Source: Modestobacter marinus (lineage in GTDB: Bacteria > Actinomycetota > Actinomycetes > Mycobacteriales > Geodermatophilaceae). Taken from it: 64,000 nt of DNA. A program made the position numbers and the translations under genes. Shown one piece after another: positions 43,439 to 51,985 of the stretch. The stretch is taken from assembly GCF_019799945.1 (NCBI RefSeq), contig NZ_JABGCH010000009.1:1-64000 (forward strand), given 5' to 3'. The number at the start of each line of letters is the position of its first letter. The first letter of the stretch is position 1. Below the pieces are notes generated by a model, which ran no database searches, was not told the DNA's origin, and saw only the letters and a program-made list of their open reading frames with translations.

Positions 43439-43840
43439 GTGGCCGACGGTGCCGGTGGCGGGGTCGACCTGCGGGTCTCACCTGTCCCGAGCTCGGATGT
43501 CGTCCGCGCGCGCTTCCGCCGGCAGGGTCGCCGGGACACCGCACCGGAGCTCGCGGTGCGCCGGCGGCTGATGAAGGACCCCGCTGCCCCCCACCGCTCG
43601 CACGCTCGCGGCGGGCCCCTGCAGAGGAGCCGAGGGCAGGGCGGCTCCGGCGTCCGTGGCCCGCGACCGGCGCACGGACGCGGTGTTCACCGGCCTGGCT
43701 GGCGGGTGCTGCGGTTCTGGGAGCACGAGGACCCCGACGCCCTGGCCGACACCATCGTCGCGGCGCTCGTCGCGACGCCGTCGGAAGGGCCAGCGGTGGC
43801 GGCCGATCCGGTTCGGGCGTTTCCTCGGACAGTTGGTTAG
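43439..43840 (+). pseudogene. vsr: vsr (very-short-patch repair endonuclease) with the catalytic core deleted
   Basis: Vsr nicks DNA 5' of T:G mismatches that arise at methylated cytosines. This 133-codon frame keeps the N-terminal family motif (ARFRRQGRRDTAPELAVRRRL, residues ~24-44) and the C-terminal one (GWRVLRFWEHEDPDALADTIVAAL, residues ~90-113), but the ~70-80 residues that should lie between them, including the catalytic Asp and the zinc-site CFWHGCPxH motif, are missing and replaced by about 45 unrelated residues. It cannot be active. No DNA methyltransferase lies nearby. It follows the nuclease-helicase gene by 18 bases. Confidence 0.82.
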
Positions 43841-43850
43841 GCTAGCCTCA
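43832..43850 (+). promoter_or_regulatory. IdeR/DtxR iron box
   Basis: GTTGGTTAGGCTAGCCTCA, by my count 15 of 19 positions matching the IdeR consensus TTAGGTTAGGCTAACCTAA, 50 bases upstream of the siderophore-interacting protein gene and overlapping the end of the vsr relic. Predicts iron-dependent repression. Confidence 0.78.
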
Positions 43851-43900
43851 CAAACGTCCGGTGCCGCCAGGGCCGGTCTGCCGACGGCGGGAGACGCTCG

Positions 43901-44890
43901 ATGACCACGGCGCTGACGCGGACCACCGGTGCACGGAACATCGTCGCCGACCTCGAGCCCGCGCCGCTCCGGGTCGCCCAGCCCCCGGTCGACGCCCCCG
44001 ACTACCGGTTCTTCCCGGTCACCGTCCTGGGTGTGCAGCGACTGAGCCCCAGCTTCCTGCGGCTGACGTTCGCCGGTCCCGCGCTCCGCGGCTTCGGCGT
44101 CGGCGGTGCCGACCAGCGGATCAAGCTGGTGTTCTCCCGCGACGGTGACCCGGTCGAGGACCTGCTGACCAACGGCCCCGGCTGGTACCAGGACTACTGC
44201 GCACTGCCCGAGGAGCGCCGGCCCTACCTGCGCACCTACACGGTCCGGGCCGCGCGGCCGGAGCTCGCGGAGATCGACGTCGACGTCGTCCTGCACGGCG
44301 TCGGCGACGGGCACGCCGGGCCGGCCGCCGACTGGGCCGCCACCGCCGGCCCGGGTGACCCGCTGGTGATCCTCGGCCCCGACCGGCCCGGCGCCGGCCG
44401 GGAGTGGGGCGTCGAGTGGCAGCCGCCGGTCGAGGGCACCCTCTTCCTCGCCGGTGACGAGACGGCCGTGCCCGCGATCAGCGCCATCGTCGAGGCCCTC
44501 CCGGCCGGTCGGCGCACCATCGCCGTCCTCGAGGTCCCGACCGCCGGCGACGTCCTCTCCCTGGACATCGCCCCCGGCGTCGAGGTCCGCTGGCTGGTCC
44601 GCGGCGACCGGGCCCGCGGAGAGGCCCTCGGCCCGGCCGTGCACGCGGCCCTGTGCGAGCTGGGTGTCGCCGCCCCCACCCCCGGCCAGGACCCCGAGGA
44701 CGTCGACCTGGGGAGCGGCCTGCTCTGGGAGGTGCCCGAGGTGGGCGCCGACGGCTGCTACGCCTGGCTCGCCGGAGAGGCGGGGATGGTCAAGAAGCTG
44801 CGCCGCCGGCTGGTCCGCGACCTCGGCGTGCCGCGCACCTCGGTGGCCTTCATGGGCTACTGGCGACTGGGCGCGGCCGAAGGGAGCTGA
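43901..44890 (+). CDS. Siderophore-interacting protein (ferric-siderophore reductase, ViuB/SIP family)
   Basis: A 329-residue FAD/NAD(P)H-dependent flavoprotein that reduces and frees iron from imported siderophores. Motifs: FFPVTVLGVQRLSPSFLRLTFAG, RPYLRTYTVRAA (FAD binding, about 107-118), GPGDPLVILGPDR, LFLAGDETAVPAISAIVEAL (about 183-202), CYAWLAGEAGMVKKLRRRLV and the terminal GYWRLGAAEGS. An IdeR box just upstream supports iron control. No siderophore biosynthesis or uptake genes are in the window. Confidence 0.92.
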   Translation: MTTALTRTTGARNIVADLEPAPLRVAQPPVDAPDYRFFPVTVLGVQRLSPSFLRLTFAGPALRGFGVGGADQRIKLVFSRDGDPVEDLLTNGPGWYQDYCALPEERRPYLRTYTVRAARPELAEIDVDVVLHGVGDGHAGPAADWAATAGPGDPLVILGPDRPGAGREWGVEWQPPVEGTLFLAGDETAVPAISAIVEALPAGRRTIAVLEVPTAGDVLSLDIAPGVEVRWLVRGDRARGEALGPAVHAALCELGVAAPTPGQDPEDVDLGSGLLWEVPEVGADGCYAWLAGEAGMVKKLRRRLVRDLGVPRTSVAFMGYWRLGAAEGS

Positions 44891-44920
44891 GCGCGGCCCG
44901 CCGTGGCCTACGGTCGACCC

Positions 44921-45067
44921 GTGCTGCGGATCGTGCTCCTGCTGCTGGCCCTCTGGCTGGCCCTGGTCGTCGTCGGCTGGGTGGTGAAGGGCCTGTTCTG
45001 GCTCGCGGTGGTCGGGCTGCTCGTCATCGCCGGCACCGCCCTGGTGGGCTCCGCCCGCCGCCGCTGA
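44921..45067 (+). CDS. Tiny membrane protein
   Basis: A 48-residue reading frame (VLRIVLLLLALWLALVVVGW..., then VVKGLFWLAVVGLLVIAGTALVG and a basic SARRR end). It is almost entirely hydrophobic with two likely helices around VVKG. Similar very short proteins of this pattern occur throughout actinobacteria and are usually missed by annotation. No clear ribosome binding site; it lies 30 bases after the SIP gene and 19 before the NYN-like gene. Confidence 0.6.
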   Translation: MLRIVLLLLALWLALVVVGWVVKGLFWLAVVGLLVIAGTALVGSARRR

Positions 45068-45086
45068 CCGCGCCCGTCCCGGCCGG

Positions 45087-45488
45087 ATGACCACGGTCCT
45101 CGTGGACGTCGCCAACGTCGTCGGCTCCCGCCCCGACGGCTGGTGGCGCGACCGGGCCGGGGCCACCGGCCAGCTGCTCGACCGGCTGGCCGGTCTCGTC
45201 GGCACGGCGCCGGCCGGCCCGCACGGAGACCCCGTGCCGGTGGTCGCCCTGGTCGCCGTCGTGGAGGGCCGGGCCCGCGACGTGCCCGCACCCGACGGCG
45301 TGCGGGTGGTCCGCGCCGAGGGGAGCGGGGACGACACCCTCGCCGCCCTCGCCCGTGACCTGGCCGACGGCGCCGACGACCTGCTCGTGGTCACCGCCGA
45401 CCGCGGCCTGCGTGACCGGCTGCCGGCGACCGCCCGGGTCACCGGCCCCGGCTGGCTCCTCGCCGCGGCCGACGACACTGGCCGCTGA
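45087..45488 (+). CDS. NYN/PIN-like domain protein
   Basis: A 133-residue protein with a PIN/NYN-like nuclease pattern: an N-terminal strand and acidic residue in TTVLVDVANVVGSRPDGWW, GDDTLAALARDLAD, and LLVVTADRGLRDRLPA with a further acidic residue. Homologues are often labelled NTP pyrophosphohydrolase, which the sequence does not support. RNase activity is possible, but unproven. The ATG at 45087 lacks a strong ribosome binding site and may be coupled to the upstream small gene. Confidence 0.7.
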   Translation: MTTVLVDVANVVGSRPDGWWRDRAGATGQLLDRLAGLVGTAPAGPHGDPVPVVALVAVVEGRARDVPAPDGVRVVRAEGSGDDTLAALARDLADGADDLLVVTADRGLRDRLPATARVTGPGWLLAAADDTGR

Positions 45489-45543
45489 GGGCCTGTCGGG
45501 GAAGTTCAAGACCACCGGCGGCGGGACCGGCAGGGTGGACCCC

Positions 45544-46161
45544 ATGACCGAGACCTCCCTCCTGCCGCCCGCGGTGCGGGCCGCGGCGGAGCTCGCCGCG
45601 GGCGCGCTCACCGCCGTCCGGGCCGAGCAGCTGACCACGCCCACGCCGTGCGGTGACTTCGACGTCCGCGCGCTCGTCGACCACCTGGCGTGGGGGGCGC
45701 TGCTCTCCCAGCGGGCGGCCACCCGCCTGGCGCTCGAGCACGACTGGAGCAGCAACCGCCCGGCGCCCTTCCTCGACGGGCTTCCGCCCGACGAGTGGCC
45801 GGCGGCCATCGTGCCGGAGCTCGACGCCGCCGCCGACGCCTGGGCCGACCCCGCCGCCTGGGAGGGGGAGACCGTGATGGGCACCACGCCGATGCCCGCC
45901 GAGGTGGTCGGCCCGCTGATGCTGGCCGAGTTCGTGCTGCACGGCTGGGACCTCGCCCGCGCGGTCGGTGCTCCCTACGACGTGCCCGCGGAGGTGGGGG
46001 AAGCGACGCTCGCCGCCGTCCGCCCGGTCGCCCAGATGGGCCGGGACGGCGGCTGGTACGGACCCGAGGTCGCCGTGCCGGACGACGCTCCGGCGTTCGA
46101 GCGGGCGTTGGGCCTCAGCGGCCGCGACCCGGCGTGGCGCGCGGCCGATCCGGGATCCTGA
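45544..46161 (+). CDS. TIGR03086-family DinB-like metal-binding protein
   Basis: A 205-residue helical protein of the TIGR03086/mycothiol-maleylpyruvate-isomerase N-terminal group: TTPTPCGDFDVRALVDHLAWGALL (His in VDHLAW, about 39-41), a conserved Glu, and LAEFVLHGWDLARAVG (His about 133), which together make a metal site. Function unknown; related proteins may use mycothiol. The final 47 bases overlap the convergent membrane gene. Confidence 0.8.
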   Translation: MTETSLLPPAVRAAAELAAGALTAVRAEQLTTPTPCGDFDVRALVDHLAWGALLSQRAATRLALEHDWSSNRPAPFLDGLPPDEWPAAIVPELDAAADAWADPAAWEGETVMGTTPMPAEVVGPLMLAEFVLHGWDLARAVGAPYDVPAEVGEATLAAVRPVAQMGRDGGWYGPEVAVPDDAPAFERALGLSGRDPAWRAADPGS

Positions 46162-47104
46162 CCGTCCCCAGCCGGGTCGAGCGGCGCCGGCCGGGCAGGC
46201 AGGCCACCAGCGAGAGCGCGATGGCCACGCCGTCCTCGAGGAGCGCGGCCTCCCCGTCCGGCATCCGGTCGGCCGCCCACCGGCGCCAGCCGAGACCACC
46301 CCAGGTCCCGACCACGACACCGGCGAGCCCGGCCACCACCGGCAGCGCGGCGTTCGCTCCGGCGCGGCGCGCGAGCAGCCCGCCACCACAGGCGCCACCG
46401 GTCAGCCGGACCGGCAGCCCCGCCCCGGAGGTGCGCGGCGGGGCGTCCGGCTGCTTGTCGGCGACGAGCTCCGCGGTCAGCGAGGCCAGCGACCCCAGCT
46501 TCTTCAGCGCACCGGTGTCCTGGGCGGTGAGCGTCGGCGCGGCCACGCCCAGCGCGCTGCGGCTGCCGGCGGCCACGCCCAGCAGCAGCGACCGGCCGAC
46601 CAGCCCGGCCCGCGCCTTGTGCCGGGGCAGCGCCCGCTCGGCCGGGGTGGGCAGCGACGAGATCACCGCCTGGACCGCGGCACCGTAGGCCAGGTGCGGC
46701 GCGGCGTCGCCGGCCCACTCGGCGGCGGTCCACCGCCGCGGGTCGCCCACGCTCAGCGCCGCGGCCGGCAGGTCGGCCGCCGCCATCGAGGCCGCGCCGG
46801 TGACCACCGCACCGACCGGCGCGGGGAACCGCACGCCGGCGCTGCGCGCCACGCTGGCGAGGAGCCCCACGCCGAGACCGCTCCCGATCCCGCTGAGCGC
46901 CCCCAGCCCGGTGCGCCGCGCCTCCCGGGTGTCCCCGCGTCCGGTGACCGGCCGGCCGGCGGCCTCGGCGAGCGCGTCGGCGGTCTCGGCCGGCAGCGTG
47001 CTCGGCGGGCGGCCGCGCCACGCCATGTCGAGGTACGTGGCGGCGGAGAGGGCAGTGGTCCCGGCGGCGCCCGCGATCAGGCCCCGGGCGAAGGTCCCGG
47101 TCAT
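46115..47104 (-). CDS. Integral membrane protein, DUF4126-like
   Basis: A 329-residue Ala/Gly-rich membrane protein. The middle contains LLLGVAAGSRSALGVAAPTLTA, similar to the (G)xRSxxG segment of DUF4126 proteins, and the first half has several short hydrophobic stretches (ARGLIAGAAGTTALSAATYL; GVGLLASVA). No transport signature is recognised. The ATG at 47104 is chosen over a longer frame from 47179. Function unknown. Confidence 0.65.
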   Translation of the reverse strand: MTGTFARGLIAGAAGTTALSAATYLDMAWRGRPPSTLPAETADALAEAAGRPVTGRGDTREARRTGLGALSGIGSGLGVGLLASVARSAGVRFPAPVGAVVTGAASMAAADLPAAALSVGDPRRWTAAEWAGDAAPHLAYGAAVQAVISSLPTPAERALPRHKARAGLVGRSLLLGVAAGSRSALGVAAPTLTAQDTGALKKLGSLASLTAELVADKQPDAPPRTSGAGLPVRLTGGACGGGLLARRAGANAALPVVAGLAGVVVGTWGGLGWRRWAADRMPDGEAALLEDGVAIALSLVACLPGRRRSTRLGTVRIPDRPRATPGRGR

Positions 47105-47193
47105 GCCCCGACCCTGGAGGCCCGCCGCGGGGTCGGCAACCGCAGTGGACGGGGCGCCCGGGTCGGGAATGTGACCCATGTGACGTTGACGTG

Positions 47194-47226
47194 GTCAGCC
47201 TCACGTGCCGCGTACACGTGTCTGAC
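47194..47226. promoter_or_regulatory. Dyad region with two CACGTG motifs, possible operator
   Basis: GTCAG and CTGAC arms (47194-47198, 47222-47226) enclose two CACGTG palindromes at 47202-47207 and 47215-47220, 118 bases before the MFS start. It lies in an A/T-richer stretch typical of promoters. No regulator can be named. Confidence 0.35.
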
Positions 47227-47344
47227 ACGCATTGCTCACTTATGCCTGGCACCGTGGAGTCAGCGCCCGAGGTCGTGTGCTCACTGCCCCCTCCGGTCGC
47301 CGCATCCCGCCGGCGCCGCGCTTCTCCTCTCCTGAAGGTCTGCC

Positions 47345-48736
47345 ATGTCCCGTCCTGTGTCCTCCCGTGCCCGCGACCCGATCGTCGCCCTGCTGCGCGT
47401 CGCGGTCGCCCGTGCGGTTCCTGCGTCCCTGCACCGGTTGCACCTGACCGTTGCCGTCCTCTTCGCCCTCGACGGCTTCCTCTTCGGCAGCTGGGCCGCC
47501 CGGGTGCCCGACGTCAGCGCCCAGACCGGCGCCGGCCACACGGCCCTCGGCATCGCCCTGCTGTGTCTGTCCCTCGGTGCGCTGGCTTGCATGCAGTTCA
47601 CCGGCGCGCTCTGCGCCCGGCTGGGCACCGGGCTGACCTGCGCCCTGGCCGGCGCCGCCGCCGCGGCGACCGCCGTGCTGCCCGGCCTCGCCGGCTCGCT
47701 GCCCGCGCTGTGCGTGGCGCTGCTGTTCTTCGGTGCCGCGACCGGCGCGGTCAACGTCGCCGCCAACAGCCTGGGCGTCCAGGTCGAGGAGCGCGCCGGC
47801 CGGCCGCTGCTGTCCGGGCTGCACGCCGCGTTCAGTGGCGGCGGGCTGCTCGGTGCGCTGCTCGGCGGGCTGGCCTCGGCCGCCTTCGGCGTCGGGGCGC
47901 ACCTCGGTGCGGTGGCCGTCCTCGGGCTGGCCGTGCTGGCCTGGGCCGCGCCCACCCTCATCGGGGCCGACGTCGACCCCGCCGCTGCGCAGCAGCGGCC
48001 GGAGGGCCCCGCGGCGCAGTCCGCCGGGCCCCGGCCGACCGCGGTGCTCGTCGTCCTCGGGGCCGTCGCCGGCGCCACCGCCTACGGCGAGGGCGCGCTC
48101 AGCGACTGGGGCGCCCTGCACCTGCGCGAGCACCTCGCGGCGACCCCCGCGCTCGCCGCGGCCGGCTACGCCGGCTTCTCCTCGGCGATGGCCGCCGGCC
48201 GGCTGGCCGGTGGCCGGCTGGTCGCCGCGCTCGGCGAGCGACGGCTGCTGGTCGGCGGCGCGCTGCTGGCCGCGGCCGGCGTCCTCGCGGCGGTGACGAC
48301 GACGTCGCTGGCGGTCGCCCTCGCGGGCTTCGTGCTCGTCGGCCTCGGGCTGGCCAACGTCTTCCCGCTGGCGATCGCCCGGGCCGGCGCGCTCGGCGGG
48401 CCCTCCGGCGTCGCGCTGTCCACCACCGTCGGCTACACCGGCCTGCTCGGCGGGCCGCCGGCGATCGGTTTCCTGGCCGAGCACGCCGGGCTGCCCACCG
48501 CCCTGGGCACCGTGGCCCTGCTCGCCGTGGTCGCCGCCGTCCTGGCGCTCGGCATCGAGGGCCCGGCGCTGCGCCGACCGACGGTCCCCGGCTGGATCCA
48601 GCCGGTCGCCTTCGGGCTGCGTCCCGTCGGCGTGGCGCTGCGGCGCCCGGGCCAGGCGCTGCGGCCGGCCGTGGTCAAGGCGCGGGGCGTGGGCGGCAGC
48701 TACGTCCGGGACCTGCGGGTGCTGTCGGTCGACTGA
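47345..48736 (+). CDS. MFS transporter (YbjJ-like)
   Basis: A 463-residue major facilitator with 12 hydrophobic segments. It shows LDGFLFGSWAARVPDVSAQTG at the start of the carrier and a GALSDWGALHLREHL segment at the middle, both typical of YbjJ-like members, and FVLVGLGLANVFPLAIARAG near helix 10. Substrate unknown. A basic C-terminal tail of about 55 residues (LRRPTVPGWIQPVAFGLRPVG) extends beyond the last helix. GAAGG precedes the ATG. Confidence 0.85.
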   Translation: MSRPVSSRARDPIVALLRVAVARAVPASLHRLHLTVAVLFALDGFLFGSWAARVPDVSAQTGAGHTALGIALLCLSLGALACMQFTGALCARLGTGLTCALAGAAAAATAVLPGLAGSLPALCVALLFFGAATGAVNVAANSLGVQVEERAGRPLLSGLHAAFSGGGLLGALLGGLASAAFGVGAHLGAVAVLGLAVLAWAAPTLIGADVDPAAAQQRPEGPAAQSAGPRPTAVLVVLGAVAGATAYGEGALSDWGALHLREHLAATPALAAAGYAGFSSAMAAGRLAGGRLVAALGERRLLVGGALLAAAGVLAAVTTTSLAVALAGFVLVGLGLANVFPLAIARAGALGGPSGVALSTTVGYTGLLGGPPAIGFLAEHAGLPTALGTVALLAVVAAVLALGIEGPALRRPTVPGWIQPVAFGLRPVGVALRRPGQALRPAVVKARGVGGSYVRDLRVLSVD

Positions 48737-48795
48737 TAGTCCGCGAGCGTCCCACCCCGTTGACCCGGGGGCCCGCCTCCCGGTGAGGTGGGCGG

Positions 48796-50208
48796 GTGAC
48801 GATCCGTCGGACGACGCTGGGCGGCTCCACCTACGAGTTCCCGTCGCTGGCCGACCTCCTGGCCAGGGCGACCCCGGCGCGGTCCGGGGACGTCCTGGCC
48901 GGGATCGCGGCGGAGTCGCAGGCGCAGCGGGTCGCCGCCCAGCACGTGCTCGCCGACGTCCCGCTGACGACCTTCCTCGACGAGCAGGTGGTCGGCTACG
49001 ACGAGGACGACGTCACCCGGCTCCTCCTCGACACGCACGACCCGGCCGCCTTCGCCCCGGTCGCCGCACTGACCGTGGGCGGGTTCCGGGACTGGCTGCT
49101 GGACCGGGCGGCCGCCCGGGACGAGGCCGCGATCAGCGGGCTGGCCCGGGGGCTCACCCCCGAGATGGTCGCCGCCGTGAGCAAGCTGATGCGCAACGCC
49201 GACCTGGTCGCGGTGGCCCGCCGGACCCGGGTGGTCACCGGCTTCCGCGGCACGCTGGGCCTCCCCGGGCGGCTCGCCTCGCGGCTGCAGCCCAACCACC
49301 CGACCGACGACCCGGTCGGCGTGACGGCGTCGATACTCGACGGGCTGCTGCACGGCAGCGGTGACGCCGTCATCGGCATCAACCCGGCCACCGACTCCCC
49401 GGCGCAGATCGTCGCGCTGCTCCAGCTGGTCGACGCGGTGATCAGCCGCTACGAGATCCCGACGCAGTCCTGCGTGCTCGCGCACGTCACCACCACGGTG
49501 CGGGCGCTGGAGCAGGGCGCGCCGGTCGACCTGGTGTTCCAGTCGGTGTCGGGGACCGAGGCCGGCAACCGCGGGTTCGGGGTGACCCTCGACCTGCTCG
49601 CCGAGGCGCGGGCGGCGGCGCTCGAGCTCGGCCGGGGCACGGTGGGCCGCAACGTCACCTACTTCGAGACCGGGCAGGGGTCGGCCCTGTCGGCCGACGC
49701 GCACCGCGGGGTCGGGGGCCGGCCGGTCGACCAGCAGACCCTGGAGTGCCGGGCCTACGGGGTGGCCCGGCACTTCGAGCCGCTGCTGGTGAACACCGTC
49801 GTCGGCTTCATCGGCCCGGAGTACCTCTACGACGGCAAGCAAGTCGTCCGGGCCGGGCTGGAGGACCACTTCTGCGGCAAGCTGCTCGGCCTGCCGATGG
49901 GTGTGGACGTCTGCTACACGAACCACACCGACGTCGACGGCGACGACACCGACGCGCTGATGCTCCTGCTGGGTGCGGCCGGGTGCTCGTTCCTCATCGC
50001 CGTCCCCGGCTCGGACGACGTGATGCTGCACTACCAGTCGCTGTCCTTCCAGGACGTGCTCACCGCACGCTCGGTGCTCGGACTGCGCCCGACGCCGGAG
50101 TTCGAGGCGTGGCTGGCCCGGATGGACCTGCTGGACGACGCCGGCCGGGTGCGCGAGCTGACCCCGGAGGCACCCGCGGTCCAGGCCCTGCTGGCGGCGG
50201 CCCGATGA
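48796..50208 (+). CDS. eutB: Ethanolamine ammonia-lyase large subunit
   Basis: The adenosylcobalamin-dependent enzyme converts ethanolamine to acetaldehyde and ammonia. The 470-residue large subunit has TIM-barrel motifs [52 protein letters not shown] (split over residues ~166-202), [28 protein letters not shown] and [22 protein letters not shown]. It starts with GTG at 48796 and overlaps eutC by ATGA. Only the two catalytic subunits are present; no eut microcompartment, EutA reactivase or ethanolamine permease gene is adjacent. Confidence 0.95.
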   Translation: MTIRRTTLGGSTYEFPSLADLLARATPARSGDVLAGIAAESQAQRVAAQHVLADVPLTTFLDEQVVGYDEDDVTRLLLDTHDPAAFAPVAALTVGGFRDWLLDRAAARDEAAISGLARGLTPEMVAAVSKLMRNADLVAVARRTRVVTGFRGTLGLPGRLASRLQPNHPTDDPVGVTASILDGLLHGSGDAVIGINPATDSPAQIVALLQLVDAVISRYEIPTQSCVLAHVTTTVRALEQGAPVDLVFQSVSGTEAGNRGFGVTLDLLAEARAAALELGRGTVGRNVTYFETGQGSALSADAHRGVGGRPVDQQTLECRAYGVARHFEPLLVNTVVGFIGPEYLYDGKQVVRAGLEDHFCGKLLGLPMGVDVCYTNHTDVDGDDTDALMLLLGAAGCSFLIAVPGSDDVMLHYQSLSFQDVLTARSVLGLRPTPEFEAWLARMDLLDDAGRVRELTPEAPAVQALLAAAR

Positions 50209-50981
50209 CCACCCCCGAGGGGGCAGAAGTGGCCACTTCTGCCCCCTCGAGGGACCCCTGGGCGGTGCTGCGGCAGGCCACCCGCGCCCGGGTGGCGCTC
50301 GGCCGGGCCGGCGACGGGCTGCCGACCGCGCGGGAGCTGGAGTTCCGCGCCGCCCACGCAGTGGCCCGGGACGCGGTGCACACCGCCCTGGACACCGGCC
50401 GGGTGCGGGCCGCGCTGGCCGCCGCCGGCGTCGGGCTGGACGTGCTGGAAGTGCACAGCGCCGCCCCGGACCGGGCCACCTACCTGCAGCGCCCGGACCT
50501 CGGCCGGCGCCCGGCCGAGGGCACGACGCTGCCCTGCGGCTCGTACGACCTGGCGGTGGTCGTGGCGGACGGGCTGTCGCCGCGGGCGGTGCACGAGCAC
50601 GCCGCCGGCACCGTCGCTGCGGTGCTCGAGCGGCTGCCGGGCTGGGAGGTCGCGCCGCTGGTCGTCGCCTCCCAGGCGCGGGTGGCGCTCGGCGACCCGG
50701 TGGGGGAGGCGCTGGGTGCCCGGATCGTCGTCGTGCTGGTGGGGGAGCGGCCGGGGCTGAGCTCGGCGGACAGCCTCGGGCTCTACCTGACGTGGGGTCC
50801 CCGCCCCGGGCGGGTCGACGCCGAGCGCAACTGCATCTCCAACGTCCGCCCGCCGCACGGGCTGGACTACGCGCAGGCCGCCGACACCCTGGTCGCGCTG
50901 CTCCAGGCGTCCCGGCAGCTCGGCGCGTCCGGCGTCGTCCTCAAGGACGAGGGGGTCACCCTCCCGCCCGGTGCCGGCTGA
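50205..50981 (+). CDS. eutC: Ethanolamine ammonia-lyase small subunit
   Basis: A 258-residue small subunit that completes the cobalamin-binding site with EutB. Motifs: [42 protein letters not shown] split over residues ~17-58, [39 protein letters not shown] (about 120-135) and [15 protein letters not shown]. The family-like part begins only at residue 17; residues 5-14 ([10 protein letters not shown]) come from a palindromic repeat described separately. The ATG overlaps the eutB stop, so an RNA hairpin forms directly after the coupled start codon. Confidence 0.93.
   Translation: MTTPEGAEVATSAPSRDPWAVLRQATRARVALGRAGDGLPTARELEFRAAHAVARDAVHTALDTGRVRAALAAAGVGLDVLEVHSAAPDRATYLQRPDLGRRPAEGTTLPCGSYDLAVVVADGLSPRAVHEHAAGTVAAVLERLPGWEVAPLVVASQARVALGDPVGEALGARIVVVLVGERPGLSSADSLGLYLTWGPRPGRVDAERNCISNVRPPHGLDYAQAADTLVALLQASRQLGASGVVLKDEGVTLPPGAG
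50212..50253 (+). repeat. Palindromic repeat element, copy 1 (in eutC 5' end)
   Basis: Perfect palindrome with 17-bp arms at 50216-50249, centred on GTGGCCAC; with one mismatch it extends to 50212-50253 (20 of 21 pairs). Core: GGGGCAGAAGTGG followed by CCACTTCTGCCCC. It starts seven bases after the first base of the eutC ATG and is translated as [11 protein letters not shown] second copy lies in cydDC. Confidence 0.88.
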
Positions 50982-50999
50982 CCCGGCCGACGGGTCAGC
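50977..50999. terminator. Bidirectional hairpin over two stop codons
   Basis: Stem GCTGACCCG (50977-50985) and CGGGTCAGC (50991-50999), five-base loop; it contains the stop codons of both eutC and the convergent small gene. Confidence 0.5.
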
Positions 51000-51294
51000 G
51001 CTCCCGGCGCTCGCCGACCGGCACGGGCAGCCGGCGCAGCGCCGGCATCCGCATGGCGCGGCTCAGCGCCTGCTCCAGCGGGTGTCGGCGCGGCGGCTCC
51101 ACGTCCGGTGGCCAGTCCGGGGCGAGGTCTGGATCGGGACTGAGCTGGGTGGCCGACTCGGCGCGCAGGCGCAGCCGCGCGCGCACGTCCTCGGCGCTGT
51201 AGGACCGGCGGTGCCTCTGGTGACGGAGGAGGACGGCACCGGTGGTGGCCACGCCGGTCAGACCGGCGATCCCGAGCAGCTTCCAGACCCACAT
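50995..51294 (-). CDS. Single-pass membrane protein, function unknown
   Basis: A 99-residue protein: MWVWKLLGIAGLTGVATTGAVLL is one N-terminal transmembrane helix (about 4-23), then a basic RHQRHRR stop, an acidic/proline segment (PDPDLAPDWPPDVEPPRR) and an Arg-rich tail. No domain recognised. The ATG at 51294 overlaps the possible upstream part of the convergently read amidase-like gene's region, making the two starts divergent and nearly back to back. Coding likelihood is moderate. Confidence 0.55.
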   Translation of the reverse strand: MWVWKLLGIAGLTGVATTGAVLLRHQRHRRSYSAEDVRARLRLRAESATQLSPDPDLAPDWPPDVEPPRRHPLEQALSRAMRMPALRRLPVPVGERRER

Positions 51295-51313
51295 GAGGAC
51301 GTACGGTAGTGGT

Positions 51314-51976
51314 GTGGCTCACACTCGTGCTCCTTCTCGTGCACTGTCGCTGCACGACGCCGTGCAGTTGACCCGCACCGGGGACGTCTGGCTGTTCCGC
51401 CGCGCGTCCCCCGCCGATGGGGCCGCCCAGTCGGGCGCCGGTGTCCCGGTCGACCACGTCGGCATGGCCGTGGTCATCGAGGACCTCCCGCCGCTGATCT
51501 GGCACGCGGAGCTCGGGCACTCGCTGGCCGACGCCTGGACCGGCCGGCACCAGCGCGGGGTGCAGTTGCACGACCTCTCCGACGCGGTGTGCGTCTGGAA
51601 GAAGCGCTACGGGCAGCAGGCCTGGCTACGCCGGCTGAGCGGCCCGGCCGGCGACGGTGGGGTGACCCGGGAGATGGAGGACGCCGTCCTCCGCTCGGTC
51701 GCCCGGCTGGACGGCAAGCCGTTCCCCACCACCCGCGGCCTGCCCGAGGGCTGGCTCGGCGGCAAGCTGCGGTGGCGGCAGAGCAACGACACCATCTTCT
51801 GCGCCGAGCTGGTCGCCGCCACCTACCGGGCGATGGGCCTGCTGCCGGGCGGCCGGCCGCTCCGGGCCCACGACCCGGGCCGCTTCTGGGCGGCCGAGCA
51901 GGTCCCGCTGAAGGACGCCCGGCTGGGCGACGAGATCCGGGTCGACGTCCCGGTGGAGGGCGACCCCTGCGACTGA
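51314..51976 (+). CDS. Permuted papain-like (NlpC/P60 or YiiX-type) protein
   Basis: A 220-residue protein with the circularly permuted papain-fold order, His before Cys: TRTGDVWLFRR, VDHVGMAVVIEDLPPLIWHAEL (His in DHVGMAV, about 46) and NDTIFCAELVAATYRAMGLL (Cys about 161). Family members cleave amide or thioester bonds in cell wall peptides, lipids or proteins; no signal peptide is visible. The GTG at 51314 is chosen; ATG 51293 is possible. It converges with the GAF-ANTAR gene. Confidence 0.7.
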   Translation: MAHTRAPSRALSLHDAVQLTRTGDVWLFRRASPADGAAQSGAGVPVDHVGMAVVIEDLPPLIWHAELGHSLADAWTGRHQRGVQLHDLSDAVCVWKKRYGQQAWLRRLSGPAGDGGVTREMEDAVLRSVARLDGKPFPTTRGLPEGWLGGKLRWRQSNDTIFCAELVAATYRAMGLLPGGRPLRAHDPGRFWAAEQVPLKDARLGDEIRVDVPVEGDPCD

Positions 51977-51985
51977 GCCGCCGGA

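Noticed and set aside
43656-43904. A second frame overlapping the vsr C-terminus as a frameshifted continuation
   Set aside because: The Vsr C-terminal motif is read in the 43439 frame; the other frame has no similarity, so the defect is an internal loss, not a frameshift.
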